Part shown: one piece after another, positions 48,690 to 60,305 of the stretch
Position numbering within the stretch: position 1 is the stretch's first letter
How the letters are laid out: the number at the start of each line of letters is the position of its first letter
Assembly (NCBI GenBank): GCA_030015575.1
Contig: CM057337.1
Location: 375,309,582-375,373,581 of the forward strand
Length of the DNA: 64,000 nucleotides
Direction of reading: 5' to 3'
From: Agapanthus africanus
Taxonomy: Eukaryota > Streptophyta > Magnoliopsida > Asparagales > Amaryllidaceae
Position numbers and translations under genes: made by a program
The notes under the pieces: generated by a model
Told to the model about the DNA's origin: nothing
The model's input: only the letters and a program-made list of their open reading frames with translations
The model's database searches: none

Positions 48690-50881
48690 TTACCTGTATA
48701 CCTATAGGGTATTGTACCATTAGTGATTGGTACATACACACATAATAACATATCTACATGTATACTTTGCATACATACTTCACTTATACTCGGGGGGTAT
48801 ATTACATCATTTCTGATAGGTAGATATCTATATCTTGCTATACCTTTATGTTTACGCATATACCAGTTATAGCTACATGTTTACCTTCACTTGATGTTAT
48901 TTAGAATTGGAGAAAATAGGAACCGCATGATATTTTATATTAACTTGTTGTAGTTAATTAGCGGCTTTTCCTTATATGCTTACATTTCAGTTTTATGTTG
49001 CATATATTATATTCATGGATTTTCGCATTGAGATATGGATTTTTCATGATGTTTTCTTGATTTGGGGACCGTGGTAGTTCATGAAATTATGCATTATTTG
49101 AAAAACCCGGCTTCCCTTGATATGATATTTCAGCATCCACCATGAGATTTATCGGTTCTGATATATATATATACCCCATGTGAGGAGTCAGGGGCCGTAT
49201 GAGGGTACATGGTGGGGCCCGGAGGTACCCCGGGGCAAGACGATTGATGGACCTTGCCGATTGAGCCTGGCAGGGGAACCAAACACTCCGTTGACATTAC
49301 CAATGACTCGGCGTTTATCATGGGGATACCGACGGGAGTCATGTGCGTATGGATACGTTGAGAGACGAGGGTCAGAGCTAGGCACTCGAGCTTTCGGTAT
49401 AGCGTATGATACGTATCTATCAGGGTGCCAGTCTTGGTACCGGCACATGATAGATCACTATTTTGTGTCGATGGTTGACACTTGGTTTTCATGATATTTT
49501 ACTCCTAAGTATATATAACAGTGGAATGGGACGCTGCTATATATGCATATACATATATTTTAGTGGAATGGGACGCTAATATATATGTATACATATAAAT
49601 TCATATACTTCATTATAATTATTCATGCAAATTACTTAGGATATAAGAGATTCACTTGATATTGGATTTAGGATATTTGAGATTGTTGATTATGTATATA
49701 TAGGATATATGAGATTTACTAGATATTGTACATTCAGGATTTATGAGACTTTTATGATATGAGAGCCAATTTGGGGGCTGATTTGAGGAATTGGGATTTG
49801 GATTGTCTTGATGGATTGTGATCCTACCACGATTTCAGTATTCCGTGAAAATGACATGTTCACCCCATACTCCACATTTATTGTTTATGCACTGCTTCAT
49901 GTATTTGTAGTAGCTGTTAGTGTACCTTTCATGATTGTTGCATTTACATACCTTTATTTATATGCATTTCTTCATGTGTTAGTTGTACCTGTTAGAGTAC
50001 CTTTCATGACTGTTGCATATATACATTGTCATATCATTACATCATGTATTAGTAGTACCTGATTTAGTACCTTACATGATTGTTGCATACAGATTATCAT
50101 ATTATTGCTTCATGTATTAGTTGTACCTGCTAGTGTACCTTTCATGATTATCGCATTCATATGACCTTTTACTGCTTTTAGCTTACATATGTTAGATTCG
50201 TGCTGTACGTGCATACTTGCGATTACCTACATATGTTATTTAATATTCACGAGTTGGCAACTCACCTCCGTTGTGCCACAGTTTGTTTTGCAGGTTGTTC
50301 CTTAGAGTAGTCGAGGCTGGCTATTCATCTATCTTATCATCTTTTGTTGCGGATACCGCATCAGCTCACAGTGTGCAGTTTGCTTAGGTGGGTTTTGTGT
50401 TTATTCGTTGTTTTATTGTATATTCGTTTTATCCATGTACTCTCCATCTACCATTATCTTTTATAACTTGGAGACTTGATGTGAGGACGATATTGTATAT
50501 TTTGGGGACTTGGATGTTTTTTATGCAGTTTTACTTATATCGTCTTTTATTTCTTCGCTACGGCGTCGTATATCTGTTGTGGTGGTTGTTTTCCGCCGTT
50601 GGGCGTGGATTTGTTCCCGTTGGGGATGCTTTACTTTATATTTATATTGTACCCATTTTTGGGGTTGGTTTTTACAGAGGAGGTGCTGCCGAAATTTTCA
50701 AGAAAGTAAATTGGACTTAAAGAATTTATACTTGAGATTTTCAAAAGCATAAACAATGTTTCTTATTTTTTCTTGTCTTTTAATGGTTTAGATTTCTGGG
50801 TTTTGGCTTTTTTTTACTGCGTTGCGTCTGTAGACGTTGCGTAGTATTAGGGCCGTCACGTGCTAATTTCGGGTCGTGACA
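48690..50881 (+). repeat. Tekay-D 3' LTR, second piece
   Basis: Resumes at TTACCTGTATACCTATAGGG, matching 30077 onward of the 5' LTR, and ends TTTCGGGTCGTGACA. It contains the second copies of the twin hairpins (about 49511-49590), the 68-75 bp repeats, and the conserved block with TTTTGCAG ending at 50293. Confidence 0.93.
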
Positions 50882-51200
50882 CATTATGAGGGAAATTGAG
50901 TGTTTATTACTACATGCATAATTTTGTATATTTCAACACTTTTTAGTGAGATTGTGTGCATAAAATTCTTCAGGTCAAGAATCGGAATCGCAAAATTTCC
51001 GATAAAACGAATCAATTCAAAGACTAAAAATCTGGCATCATCCAAGAAAGAATTATAAGTTTCCTTATGTTACAAGAGGACCCAAATACAAACACCAAAA
51101 TAAGGCAGAGAAATGATGCAGAGATACATTCATATGGCCGCGGAACCGCGGCCGAGTTGTCGCGGATCCGTGGCCGAGTCAGGGCATCAAAGAATGAGAA

Positions 51201-51356
51201 TTCTCTAGAAGCTTCTTCTCAACAACCTTGCTTTCTCAAGATGGTTAATTACCACGTGGCTTCTTCTGGAAGGCTCTGCATAACAAGCTTCTTCTAGAAA
51301 ACTCCTCATAACAACCTTCTTCTAGAAGACTCCTTGTAACAATCTCATTCTAGAAG
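51201..51356 (+). promoter_or_regulatory. Cluster of heat-shock-element-like TTCNNGAA motifs
   Basis: TTCTCTAGAAGCTTCTTC (51201-51218), CTTCTGGAAGG (about 51263-51273), CTTCTAGAAAA (about 51291-51301), CTTCTAGAAGA (about 51318-51328) and ATTCTAGAAGC (about 51347-51357). These fit the TTCnnGAA core bound by heat-shock factors. A G-box-like CCACGTGG lies at 51252-51259. The cluster ends about 30 bp before the TATA box. Confidence 0.65.
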
Positions 51357-51386
51357 CCTAGCTTTGGAGGGAAGATTCATTTGAAT

Positions 51387-51396
51387 TTATAAAAGG
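51387..51396 (+). promoter_or_regulatory. TATA box of copia-4 LTR promoter
   Basis: TTATAAAAGG lies just downstream of the TTCTAGAA cluster. It is a good plant TATA match at a sensible position inside an LTR. The transcription start would be expected near 51420-51430. Confidence 0.6.
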
Positions 51397-51710
51397 GGAT
51401 CTATATCTACAATTGGAGGTTGTTCAATTAGTGGTGAGTTAGTTACACAATTGGAGCCACAATTCAAAATTCAAATTCAAGTTGAGTGACACAACTTGAG
51501 ATCCAAAATCAAGATCCATTAAGAAGCAAATCAAGCGAGCAATCAACGATCTTTTATTGCAACGCCGATCATCATCCGAGCAAGAGATCCACGATGATCC
51601 ACGACTCACGGTGATCGAGCTTCGCAAAGATCGACGACAAATTCACCTCTTCAAAGGAGCGATCGAGAGCTTAATCTTGTACCTCGAATTGAGGAGTTGT
51701 GTAATTTGTT

Positions 51711-52445
51711 ATTTTACTACACACAAAAGAATGATCCATAATACTAATCTTTATGTTTCTTAAAGTAATTTGATCAATCAAATGACCTAATACTAATAAA
51801 ATGACCTAATACTAATCTTTATAACGGAATCGAGAGATTTGGTAGATCTAGTGACGATAAAATCCTAATACTAATTTTAAGTCTTATGAGATTTGTGAAC
51901 TTTAGGAAAAAGAATCATCAATGACCTAATTTGGATCGAGATCACATTTTTGATTATTTCGTTGCAAACTAGGGATTAAATGATTGATGATTCTCTTAGC
52001 TAGAGGCTAGATCCGAATGATGATCAATGAAAAGACAAGGGATAGAGAAGGAGGAACCCTAGTTTCTTCAATAGATCCCTAATCTTCATTCATCACCATC
52101 AATTTAGCTACAAATTATCTATAGATAAAATTAGTCATTATTAGATTCATCATTGTTATCAATTCGATCGGTTCCTACAAGTTATTCTTCATTATCTTGA
52201 TAAATCAAATTGATTTGGACATCTTCTTGATTCTTGATCTATTTTCTTTATGTTTCTTAAAGTCAAATCTATTTCTTGAATTTTCTTTTATCTTTTCATT
52301 TCAATTCATCTAAAACAAAATCGATCAAAACACACATCATTGGACGATCCGTTCTCATTGACGAAACTACAATAGACACTGTCAATTGATTGCGGTATAA
52401 ATTTCTTTGGTTGTGAAACATTTTACTACACACAAAAGAATGATC
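51711..52445. repeat. 26-bp direct repeat flanking 683 bp
   Basis: ATTTTACTACACACAAAAGA plus ATGATC occurs exactly at 51711-51736 and again at 52420-52445. The second copy straddles the likely edge between the copia-4 and copia-5 LTRs. The exact match stands out in otherwise decayed sequence. Confidence 0.85.
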
Positions 52446-53109
52446 AATCATGCCCTCAAGGCAATTATCATAGTCGCAGGTAGGTGATTATGATGATTGA
52501 GGGAGGACCTAATCGGTAGAATAGTCTTACTCGAGATGATAGTATGCTATCTGGTTTGTCTTTATCATCATGTACATGTTTTATGTAGTATGTCACTATT
52601 ACATGTTGATAGAGCCCATAGGATTTATGCTTGACTACCAGCATTATGATGGCGATCATATACGTGGGAGCCAGGTGGTCTATAAGCATATCCTTAAATG
52701 TCCCTAGTCGTAGGAGTTTCGAGACTGGGCATTGATACTCCATAATAGACTAGTGTATACTTATCCAGACCCTGACGAGGGGCGGTGGCCGGTCTCACTG
52801 TAGGGTGTTTTTCGTCACCCCATTGAGATGGGAATACGCGCGCTCTTGTCAGGCGTATTACAGATTCCCCCTACCCAGAGTAGGCGGGGGTTTATTGATT
52901 GTGGGGATCCGAATCTCCGGCAGCCGTGGACTAAGCTGCCGTTAATTTCTCCTCCCTTTGGAGTGAGGGAACCTCCGATTGACGGGTCAAACAGGTCATG
53001 CGAACTCAATGTGCAACATTGTGTTTTGAAGGGGTTTTGGATATGTCGGGGGCCCCACAGAGTTTTTTCGGGGGACAGTGTTGTCGAGTATGTTTGTGTG
53101 TTTGTATAC

Positions 53110-53135
53110 ATACATACATACATATATATATATAA
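53110..53135. repeat. ACAT/TA microsatellite in the solo LTR
   Basis: CATACATACATACATATATA-type simple repeat just before the GC-rich array. Confidence 0.85.
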
Positions 53136-53159
53136 AGGGAAAGGGCATCCAAAGGATGC

Positions 53160-53545
53160 GTGGGAGAAGGCGCCAGTGCCTCACGTGCGTGGCACGCTGG
53201 CGCTAGCGCTTTGGGCGCTAGAGCTTTAGGCGCTAGCGCCTCACGTGCCCGGCACTTGGGCACTAGCGCCTCACGTGCCTGGCACGTGGACGCTCGGGCG
53301 CTGGCGCTAGCACTTTGGGTGCTGGCGCCTCACATGCCCGGCACGTAGGCGCTCGGGCGCTGGCACTAGCTCTTTGGACGCTAGCGCCTCATGTGCCCGA
53401 CACGTGGGTGCTCGGGCGCTAGAGCTTTGGGCGCTAGCGTTTCATGTGCCCGGCACATGGGTGCTCGGCGCTGGCACCGGCGCTTTGGGCGCGAGCGCCT
53501 CACACGCTCGGCACGTGAGCGCTTGGGCACAGGGCGCTAGCGAAA
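53160..53545. repeat. GC-rich palindromic tandem array
   Basis: Imperfect repeats, very GC-rich in an AT-rich window, built from GGCGCTAGCGCCTCACGTGC, CCGGCACGTGGGCGCTCGGG and GGCGCTAGAGCTTTG-type blocks. Both GGCGCTAGCGCC and GCACGTGC are self-complementary. The array lies within the solo LTR. Long open frames across it are a by-product of the repeat. Confidence 0.88.
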
Positions 53546-56046
53546 AGGAGGGGTTTTTACCCCCGGAAATAGGAGTTAAACTCCAAAAGAGGATCTTGAG
53601 TGGAGTTAAACTCCAAAAGATCTGGATTAGGAGTTAAACTCCTTTGAGGATATGGGTCTTGGAGTTGAACTCCCTAAAATTTTTTCAGAGGTTCTTCTCT
53701 CTTAAGCCTTGGATCCTTCCCAAATGGGATCTTTAGAGATGGGTCTCCTTCTTCCTCTTCTGTTGGCCGGCTCTTGGAGAACAAGAGGGGTGAGATTTTA
53801 AAAATCTCTCCTTTTTAAGATCTGATGGAAGTTTTGAGCTCCCCTTTATGGGTTTTGTGGTGAAAAACTATTTAGTTTTGGAAGAGGAAGAGTTAAACTC
53901 TTGATTTAATTCAAAAGAAAAAGAGAAGGTCTAGAACCTTGAGGAAGGAGAAGCAGGCATAAAAACCTTAGAGTTTTTAGAGAATGAAAAGTGTATTCTT
54001 TATTCATCATCATGTTGCCTTATATAGGCTTACACATTTACACATAGCCCCTTAGGTTTTACAAAATGGCATTTTGCCCATCCCATGTCTCATGTGCTCA
54101 TTTCTTTTGCACATAAGCCATGGGCTTTACAGAAATTTGGCTTTAAGCCCTTTTCATACATTCATGCATAAAAAATTACATCAAAATTATTTATTACATG
54201 ATTTTTTTATTTCGGCATGGGGGAGGCTGGCCACTTCATGTTCGGGCTCGACTCGGGAATGAGCCCACTTGATCTGGGCTTGGGCCAACCTGGCTTGGGG
54301 TTGACCTTGACTTTGACTTGGTCAACCGGGGTACAATTTTCTACCCCAACACTCACAAGCCATTGGTGTTAGTTTGTTCACCTAAGATAGTATACAGGTG
54401 CTCATTGGGTTATGAGTACACTGGACGGACTCGCCGGGAACATGCTAGTTGGTATTATACCTATTGTTAGATAGCAGTTCCCTGGTGACATGTGTACAGG
54501 TTAGTCTGTCGACCTGAGATCGTCATTTGTCTCGTGTGAGTTTCCACTGTGCTTTGATTACTACCCTACCACGGCTCAAAGGAGTCGTGCAAATAGGTTT
54601 TAGTTAGGTACAGTCCCTAGCCACATGGAGGCAGTGAGTGGATCGTCGCGGATTCGTCTCTCCCGGTATTGGGGGTTGACGTCGCACAGTACACGGGTGG
54701 CCATCACCAGAAATCCTCGGCCGGGGTAGACGAGAATTACCCATCTAGCATCGATAGTTTCTCAAGTGGTGATGGGTTACATACCGACACGAATTATCGC
54801 GTTATTAGAGGTCTGACTTTATCCACCCCTTAGACTCGATATGTGATACTCTTAGATGAACAGACCGGACTGTACGGATATTGTCACTTTCAGGCTCAGT
54901 AGGGGTTCAGGATGAGTTTTCTCGTCGGCCTCCCTTTCGCTCAATACCTGGGTAGCCATTACGTACAGCTAGTGCCGCTGACGTACTTATGGTTAAACCC
55001 ACTGCCAGCGTATTGACGAGTCTTTAGAGTCCAATACAGAGGGTTTTCACGGTTCAGACGATATGGTGTAGATGACTTATGTTAGTACATACAGGTGTCC
55101 GATTAAATATGTGTACAGGCTGCACAGAATTTAATCGGACGGTTGATAATACTAAGCCAGATTATTAAATCAGGTTTTGATTTAATAATTTATATATATG
55201 TATTTATATATATGTATTCTAGTATTATTGTTCACTATTCATTTTCTCTCTTGGCTATTCGTATTTTTGTACGAATACGCGTATATATGTTTCGATACGT
55301 GTACCGGGAAGTATTCTGTATTTATACGGAATAGCTTCTAGAAGATGGCCACCTCATTATTTATTTTCTTTTTAGAAAATCAATTATGGAAATGAAGTGG
55401 TGGGTGAGTTGGCATGAGCATGGGTCAAGGCATGTAGAGAGGTATGGTTTGCTTTGTTTATTGGTTAAATTGGAAAAGATATTTTGTGTGCGTGGTTGTG
55501 AGAGAGAGAGGGGGCTGCCATCATTCATTGAGTGGCCTTGGTCATTTCTCTTTTTCACTTGCTTTCTTGCATTCTCTACTCACTAAAACACTTAGCCATT
55601 TCTTAAGTTGCTCATGCCACATGTTTCCTCACTTCCTTCTAAATCTTCTTGAGTTGCTCATGGAGCATTTGATATGAGAGAAAAATATAGTGAGATAATC
55701 TTACACCCCCACTCTCCATTGCTAGCAACCTTGGAGCGTCGGTTTCCTCGTTTGGTGAGGCTGAAGCTTGCGCCGTTTCCCTCAGGTGGATCATCGTAGA
55801 TGGAGGATGACCGGTAACCAAACTCGATCCAGACAACCACTAGGAGCTTAGGAAGATGGTTGAAGAACGAAGGACACGGATCAACTCGGTATAACCATTC
55901 TAAGTTCTTTATATATGCTTGCTAGTATAGGGTTTGGGGTAGATCCGGGCATCGGGTCATGGTAGCGCCAGTTTAGAAAAATTTTGTTCCGCATTTGGCC
56001 AAGGTTTGATGGCTGGGCGCTGCCGTAACCCAACTGTTATGTTACA

Positions 56047-56427
56047 TTTACTTGTTATACGCTCGTGCTTCGTATGGTTAGTTACGATATCATGCTTGTA
56101 TGAATACACTTATAAAATATTGCATGACTACAAATGATTTCCATGTGGTGCCACCACAGACTCGCATGTTACACTACATGTCATTAGTACTGCCATATCA
56201 TTGTAAGATTGTCATGCTTACTCGTGAAGTAATTATCTATGTTGACGTTAAATGCTGCCTACTGTGAATATATTACATGAATGCAACTGGATTGATATAT
56301 CCTTATATATTAATCGTCAACTAAGGAAGATGCATGATGTATTGTTGACGATTATGATATTGATGTTTCTGATAGGAAATCGAGAGCTATTCTCATATGA
56401 ATAACCTTGATAGAACACTTTCACATC
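56047..56427. other. Unassigned 381 bp between oppositely oriented copia LTRs
   Basis: No coding or element signature was recognised. It contains a perfect 11-bp inverted repeat, TAATCGTCAAC (56311-56321) and GTTGACGATTA (56344-56354), with a 22-nt spacer. Confidence 0.6.
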
Positions 56428-59013
56428 TGTAAGCCGATGTCGCGCACCCCGCGGTTTGCAGAGAGGCGGAATTTTCAAAAACGATGATATTTAACTACGC
56501 AACACCGGCTAAAACTCCAGGATCTTTACTAAAGCCTTAACTAGCTAATCTATCTAGAGGTTTAACTACTTTATTAGAATGGTTGTACCTCCAAGATCGA
56601 GTCCTTCGGGTCTACAAGTTCTCCTCTCTAAAGCTCCTTAGTGATCGGATCGGGCTAGCTCCATCGACCTTCTTGCATTAAAGATGATCCACCGTGAGAG
56701 AATTTGCTCCAAGTTTCAACCTCTAAATGAGGTAACTAAGGTAGATGGTTCGCTAAACCAACTAGCCTAGGAGATATAGAAAGTCTAATGGATTGTTTAG
56801 TTTCACTAAACCCTTGGCTCACAACACATGTGATGGTTAGGATTTAGTCTAGAGGAAGGAGATGGAGGAACTCAAGAGAGCAAGATGTTGGGTTGTCTAG
56901 CACGGTAGCAAGGTTTCGGGAGGTATCATCCATGCCATATTTAAATTTTTTCCGTATTAGCTAACCCTAACCCTAGAATCTCTACTAGAAAATCATACGA
57001 AAAGCAATGTAAACACTTTACATCTAACTGAATGAGGGAATACAACTTTTGTAGACCGGTCCTTTACTTCTAAAGCTCCATGTCGTAGCCCCTTCGCTGC
57101 GAATGGTGAACTCCCGGACTCTAGAGAGGGTTCACTTGAAGAAACAAACAAGGTTGTTCAATGTCTTCGAGGCCGAAGATTATCTACGTCGAGGAGACTC
57201 GAGATCATGCTACCTCTTCACTAATTGTAGATTTGTGAAGCAAACAACCTAAACTAAATGGCTAATAGTAGATGATGATGAAGTAAGAAGTGGGCTCACT
57301 TGAGTTTTATTTTTCTCACTCATTTTCCATCATCTCCATTGAAGCTAGAAAGCTTTGAGGAAGAAGAAGAAGAAGAAAACACGCATGATCAATTATCAAG
57401 TAGAGAATGGCAACTATAGATGAGTTAACATCATATGTTAACCTTTGTAGAGACTTAACCAAGGTTAGGATAATGGTTGGGTTTATAAATATCTTATGCA
57501 AAACAAAACAAGTAGACTTAGTCAATGGCAATCCAAGCTTCATGCCTTGACAAAATCATTTAGTTTTTGAATTACTTAATCCATTAAAATCCCTAGGATT
57601 AAACAAAACATGACACATAACTTTGTATACTTATATATATCACATATATACACATGCACAAATCAAGTGAGAAAAGAAATCTTAAGTGAATGAATATTAG
57701 TTAATGTAACTTAATATATCAAATATATAATTATACATTAAATCATTAAATCAACACTTGATTAACAATCAGGGTATATCACATATAACCGACTAATATC
57801 AAATGCAACAACTTATCGAATGAACACTTGATCCGATAACCCGGCTATATTACATATAACCGACCTATGTCACATATCGCGAGAATAGAATACGGTATCA
57901 CATACAGTATTAATCTCGATCCCGCACATATCACATATGTGCTCCTACTCCGTTTCTCTTGAGCCAGGAAACCTCTGTGTAGGACTCTAAAGACTCGTCA
58001 ATACGCCGGCAGTAGGTGATGATCATATCAAACACCCACAAGCCGCAAGCGGTCTGCTAAACGTAACGTCCACCCGGGTATTGAGCGATCATAAGATCAA
58101 CAAGCAAGACGGCTCGTACTCCTGCGAATCCAATCAGTAACACTACCGTACAGTCCGGTCTCTTCGTCTGATATGTCGCATATCACAGCCTAGGGGTGGT
58201 ATAACGTCAGACCCCAATAGTCTGATAAGTCATGCCGATGCAAGGTCCATAACAGTTCAAGAAACTACTGATAACACTTATCAGTAAATCTCAGCAACCA
58301 TGGCAAGGGATTTCCTGTTATGGCCAATCGAGCATAGCGCAACATCAACTCCCAATACCGGGAGAGACGAAAACCCTCCTATCGCTCATTGCTTCCATAT
58401 GACTCGGAACTGTACCCAAAACCACCTTTTTGCACGATATCTTGACCGTGGTATGGTGGAAATGAAAGCATAGTGGGAATCACACAAGACTCTATGACGA
58501 TCTCGGGTCTACAGACTAACCTATACCAGTGTCACCAGAGAACTGCTATCCGACGATAGGTATAATACCATCTATGAGTTCTCGGCGAGTCCGTTCAGTG
58601 TACTCAGTCTCCACTGAGCACCCATATACCTTCTCTGATGTCAAACACCAATGGATGTGGGATCATCCATCGCCCATCATATGGGTCGAGAAGCGTATAC
58701 GTTAGTCTACTCTGGAGTATCGATGCCCTGTCTTGATACTCCTACGACTAGGAACATTTGAAGGATGTACTTGCCTACTACCCATGTCCCTACTAGTATG
58801 ATCTGCATCATAGTCCTGGTAGTCAAGTACTCATCCTAAGGGCTTTATCAACATGTAATAGAGATACAATAAGTGTATATGTTAAGATAAAGTGCAACCA
58901 GATAGCATACTATCATACCGAGAAAGAAAATCCTCTCTATATATGTCCAAGCATCCACTACAATATACATCGCATGTACAGTAATGGCCTCTAGGGCATA
59001 CATATAACTAGCA
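56428..59013 (-). repeat. copia-3 3' LTR (2586 bp)
   Basis: Read on the minus strand it starts TGCTAGTTATATGTATGCCC and contains the Angela-like blocks CTAGAGGCCATTACTGTAC, GATAGTATGCTATCTGGTTG and GGGCATCGATACTCCAGAG in order. It is longer than the copia-2 LTR and diverged from it. Confidence 0.88.
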
Positions 59014-59026
59014 ATCTCCCACTTGC

Positions 59027-60305
59027 ACTAATGTCATCTGTTGTAGTATCCAATATCCAACAATATAGCAGTGGTTATAGTATCCCATACTCAACCATCC
59101 CATAAAAGTCTCTCTAGGGGTAAGGACTTTGTGAGTTAATCTGCTGTGTTATCCTTCGTGTCTACTCTCCTGACCTCGATCCCTGGGAGATCAACCATCT
59201 CCCAGATCAGGTGATACTTGCCTCAGAATATGTATGGAACGCTGATGGGACCTGCGTTCTTAGGCCAAAGCCACATCTCTATTGTTGTCACAATAACAGT
59301 TATTGGATTCTCAATGGTAGGAACCTTGTTCATCTCATGAACAAGAAATGCCCAGACAGCCACTTTGGCAGCATCAATGGTAGCAATGTATTCATCCTTT
59401 ATCCTCTAGTATGTCACGGTATCTAGCTTGGAACTCTTCCAACATACCGTCCCTGCACTGAGGGTAAAGACAATGCTTGTGACTGACTCTCAGTCGACCT
59501 TATCACTCTGGAAGCACGAACCAAGAACTTTCTTTTAGTGCTTCTCAAGTACTTAAGAATGTCCTCCACGGCTTTCTAGTGATTCTCCCAAGATCCGATT
59601 GATTCCTGATCACTACACCTAGTGAGTCATCTATATCTGGTCTGGTACATAACATCACATACTCTGATAGAGCCTACTGCCGAAGCATAGGATATCCCTT
59701 GCACGTGAGCTCTCTCCAAATCAGTCTTGGGAGACATCTTTTTGGAGAGAGTGATCCATGAGTAAGTGGGCGAACCACCATGCTTAGAATCATCCATACT
59801 AAACCCTTTTAGTATGGTGTTAATGTACCTGGATTTGGGACACTCCTAATATCCATTTAAATCTATCACCATAGATCATAATTCAGAAGAAGTAGTAGGT
59901 ATCATCCAGATCTTCTATCAAGAATTCTCGTGATAAGAGGAGCTTGACCGAGTGTAGTATAGGAAACCATTTCCTATCAAGAGTATGTCATCTACGTACA
60001 ATACATGGAAGACAACCTTATTCTCTACAACCTTCTTATATTTATAAGGTTCATCTACCATTTTGATGAAGTCAAACTCTTTGACTGTCACATCAAAATA
60101 GATGTTCCAACTCCCGATACTTGCATTAATCTTGATGGACTTAAGCATAGCTTTGAAAGTCTCAACTTTTCCATCTACACCAAGAATTTTCTTAAGACCC
60201 ATTTGCTCCCAATGGGTTTTACCCCTTCAGGTGCAACTTTCAAAGTCACACTTTGTTGGTGTACATGGATTCCATCTTTGATCGCATAGCATCCAGCCTT
60301 TTCAC
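59027..60305 (-). pseudogene. copia-3 pol remnant: RNase H and reverse transcriptase
   Basis: Minus strand. RNase H-like sequence at about 59030-59560 and RT at about 59600-60305, with VLYVDDILLIGN near 59960, VTVKEFDFIK and GVDGKVETFKA-like blocks, and the VKWLDAMR-equivalent codons right at the Tekay-C junction. Colinear with copia-2 pol. Broken in many places. Confidence 0.85.

Larger units (their letters stand above)
28268..50881 (+). mobile_element. Tekay-D: Ty3/gypsy Tekay-type element with nested Tekay-B
   Basis: Complete from end to end on the plus strand: 5' LTR 28268-32271, primer site 32276-32287, internal region 32272-36303, polypurine tract 36292-36303, and 3' LTR 36304-38098 plus 48690-50881. 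The exact target duplication CATTA is at 28263-28267 and 50882-50886. The LTRs are about 4.0 kb each (4004 and 3987 bp) and differ by roughly 3-4 percent in the stretches compared by eye, suggesting an age above one million years. The internal region is short (4.0 kb) and broken in many places. Confidence 0.95.
50887..52440 (+). repeat. copia-4 3' LTR, second piece (right edge uncertain)
   Basis: Contiguous with 28104-28267 before Tekay-D inserted, as the CATTA duplication shows. It carries a promoter-like arrangement: repeated TTCTAGAA motifs (51201-51356) and TATAAAAGG (51388-51396), followed by a long leader-like A/T-rich stretch. No protein is recognised. The right end is not certain: GAAACA at 52415-52420 could be the TG...CA terminus, or the LTR may run to the copia-5 start at 52441. 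Confidence 0.65.
52799..54351 (-). mobile_element. Solo LTR of another family (1553 bp) inserted in copia-5
   Basis: Bounded by an exact CTCAC duplication (52794-52798 and 54352-54356), with TG...CA ends. On the minus strand it reads TGTTGGGGTAGAAAATTG to ACACCCTACA. That strand also has a TATATAAGG box (near 54020-54030) and a following AATAAA-like GAATAAAG, which is why minus is chosen. No internal region is present, so it is a solo LTR. It contains the GC-rich array 53160-53545. The family is not identified. Confidence 0.8.
52441..56046 (+). mobile_element. copia-5: diverged Angela-like LTR, split by a solo LTR
   Basis: Two pieces, 52441-52798 and 54357-56046, align in order with the copia-2 LTR. 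Shared blocks include GATAGTATGCTATCTGGTTT, TTGACTACCAGCATTATGATGG-type sequence, the GGCATTGATACTCC block, ACCGGACTGTACGGATATTG and AAACCCACTGCCAGCGTATT. It may start TGATCAATCATGCCC and end CAACTGTTATGTTACA. No matching five-base duplication or adjoining internal region was seen, so it may be a solo LTR or a fragment. It is strongly diverged and old. Confidence 0.75.
56428..60305 (-). mobile_element. copia-3: Angela-type copia, minus strand, cut by Tekay-C
   Basis: 3' LTR 56428-59013 (2586 bp; ends TGTAAGCCGATG and CATATAACTAGCA on the plus strand), polypurine tract 59014-59026, then pol remnant to 60305, where a Tekay LTR begins. The left LTR end carries GGCGGAATTTTCAAAAACGA, matching the other copia LTR ends in reverse complement. 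The rest of the element is expected beyond the window. It is strongly broken and looks older than copia-1 and copia-2. Confidence 0.88.

Noticed and set aside
53000-53640. Long repetitive frames on both strands (Ala/Gly/Leu-rich) that look like a low-complexity protein
   Set aside because: They arise from the GC-rich palindromic array inside a solo LTR; several frames stay open because the repeat lacks stops, not because of coding selection.
56047-56427. Possible small DNA transposon between copia LTRs
   Set aside because: The 11-bp inverted repeat is internal with a 22-nt spacer, not terminal, and no target duplication is visible.
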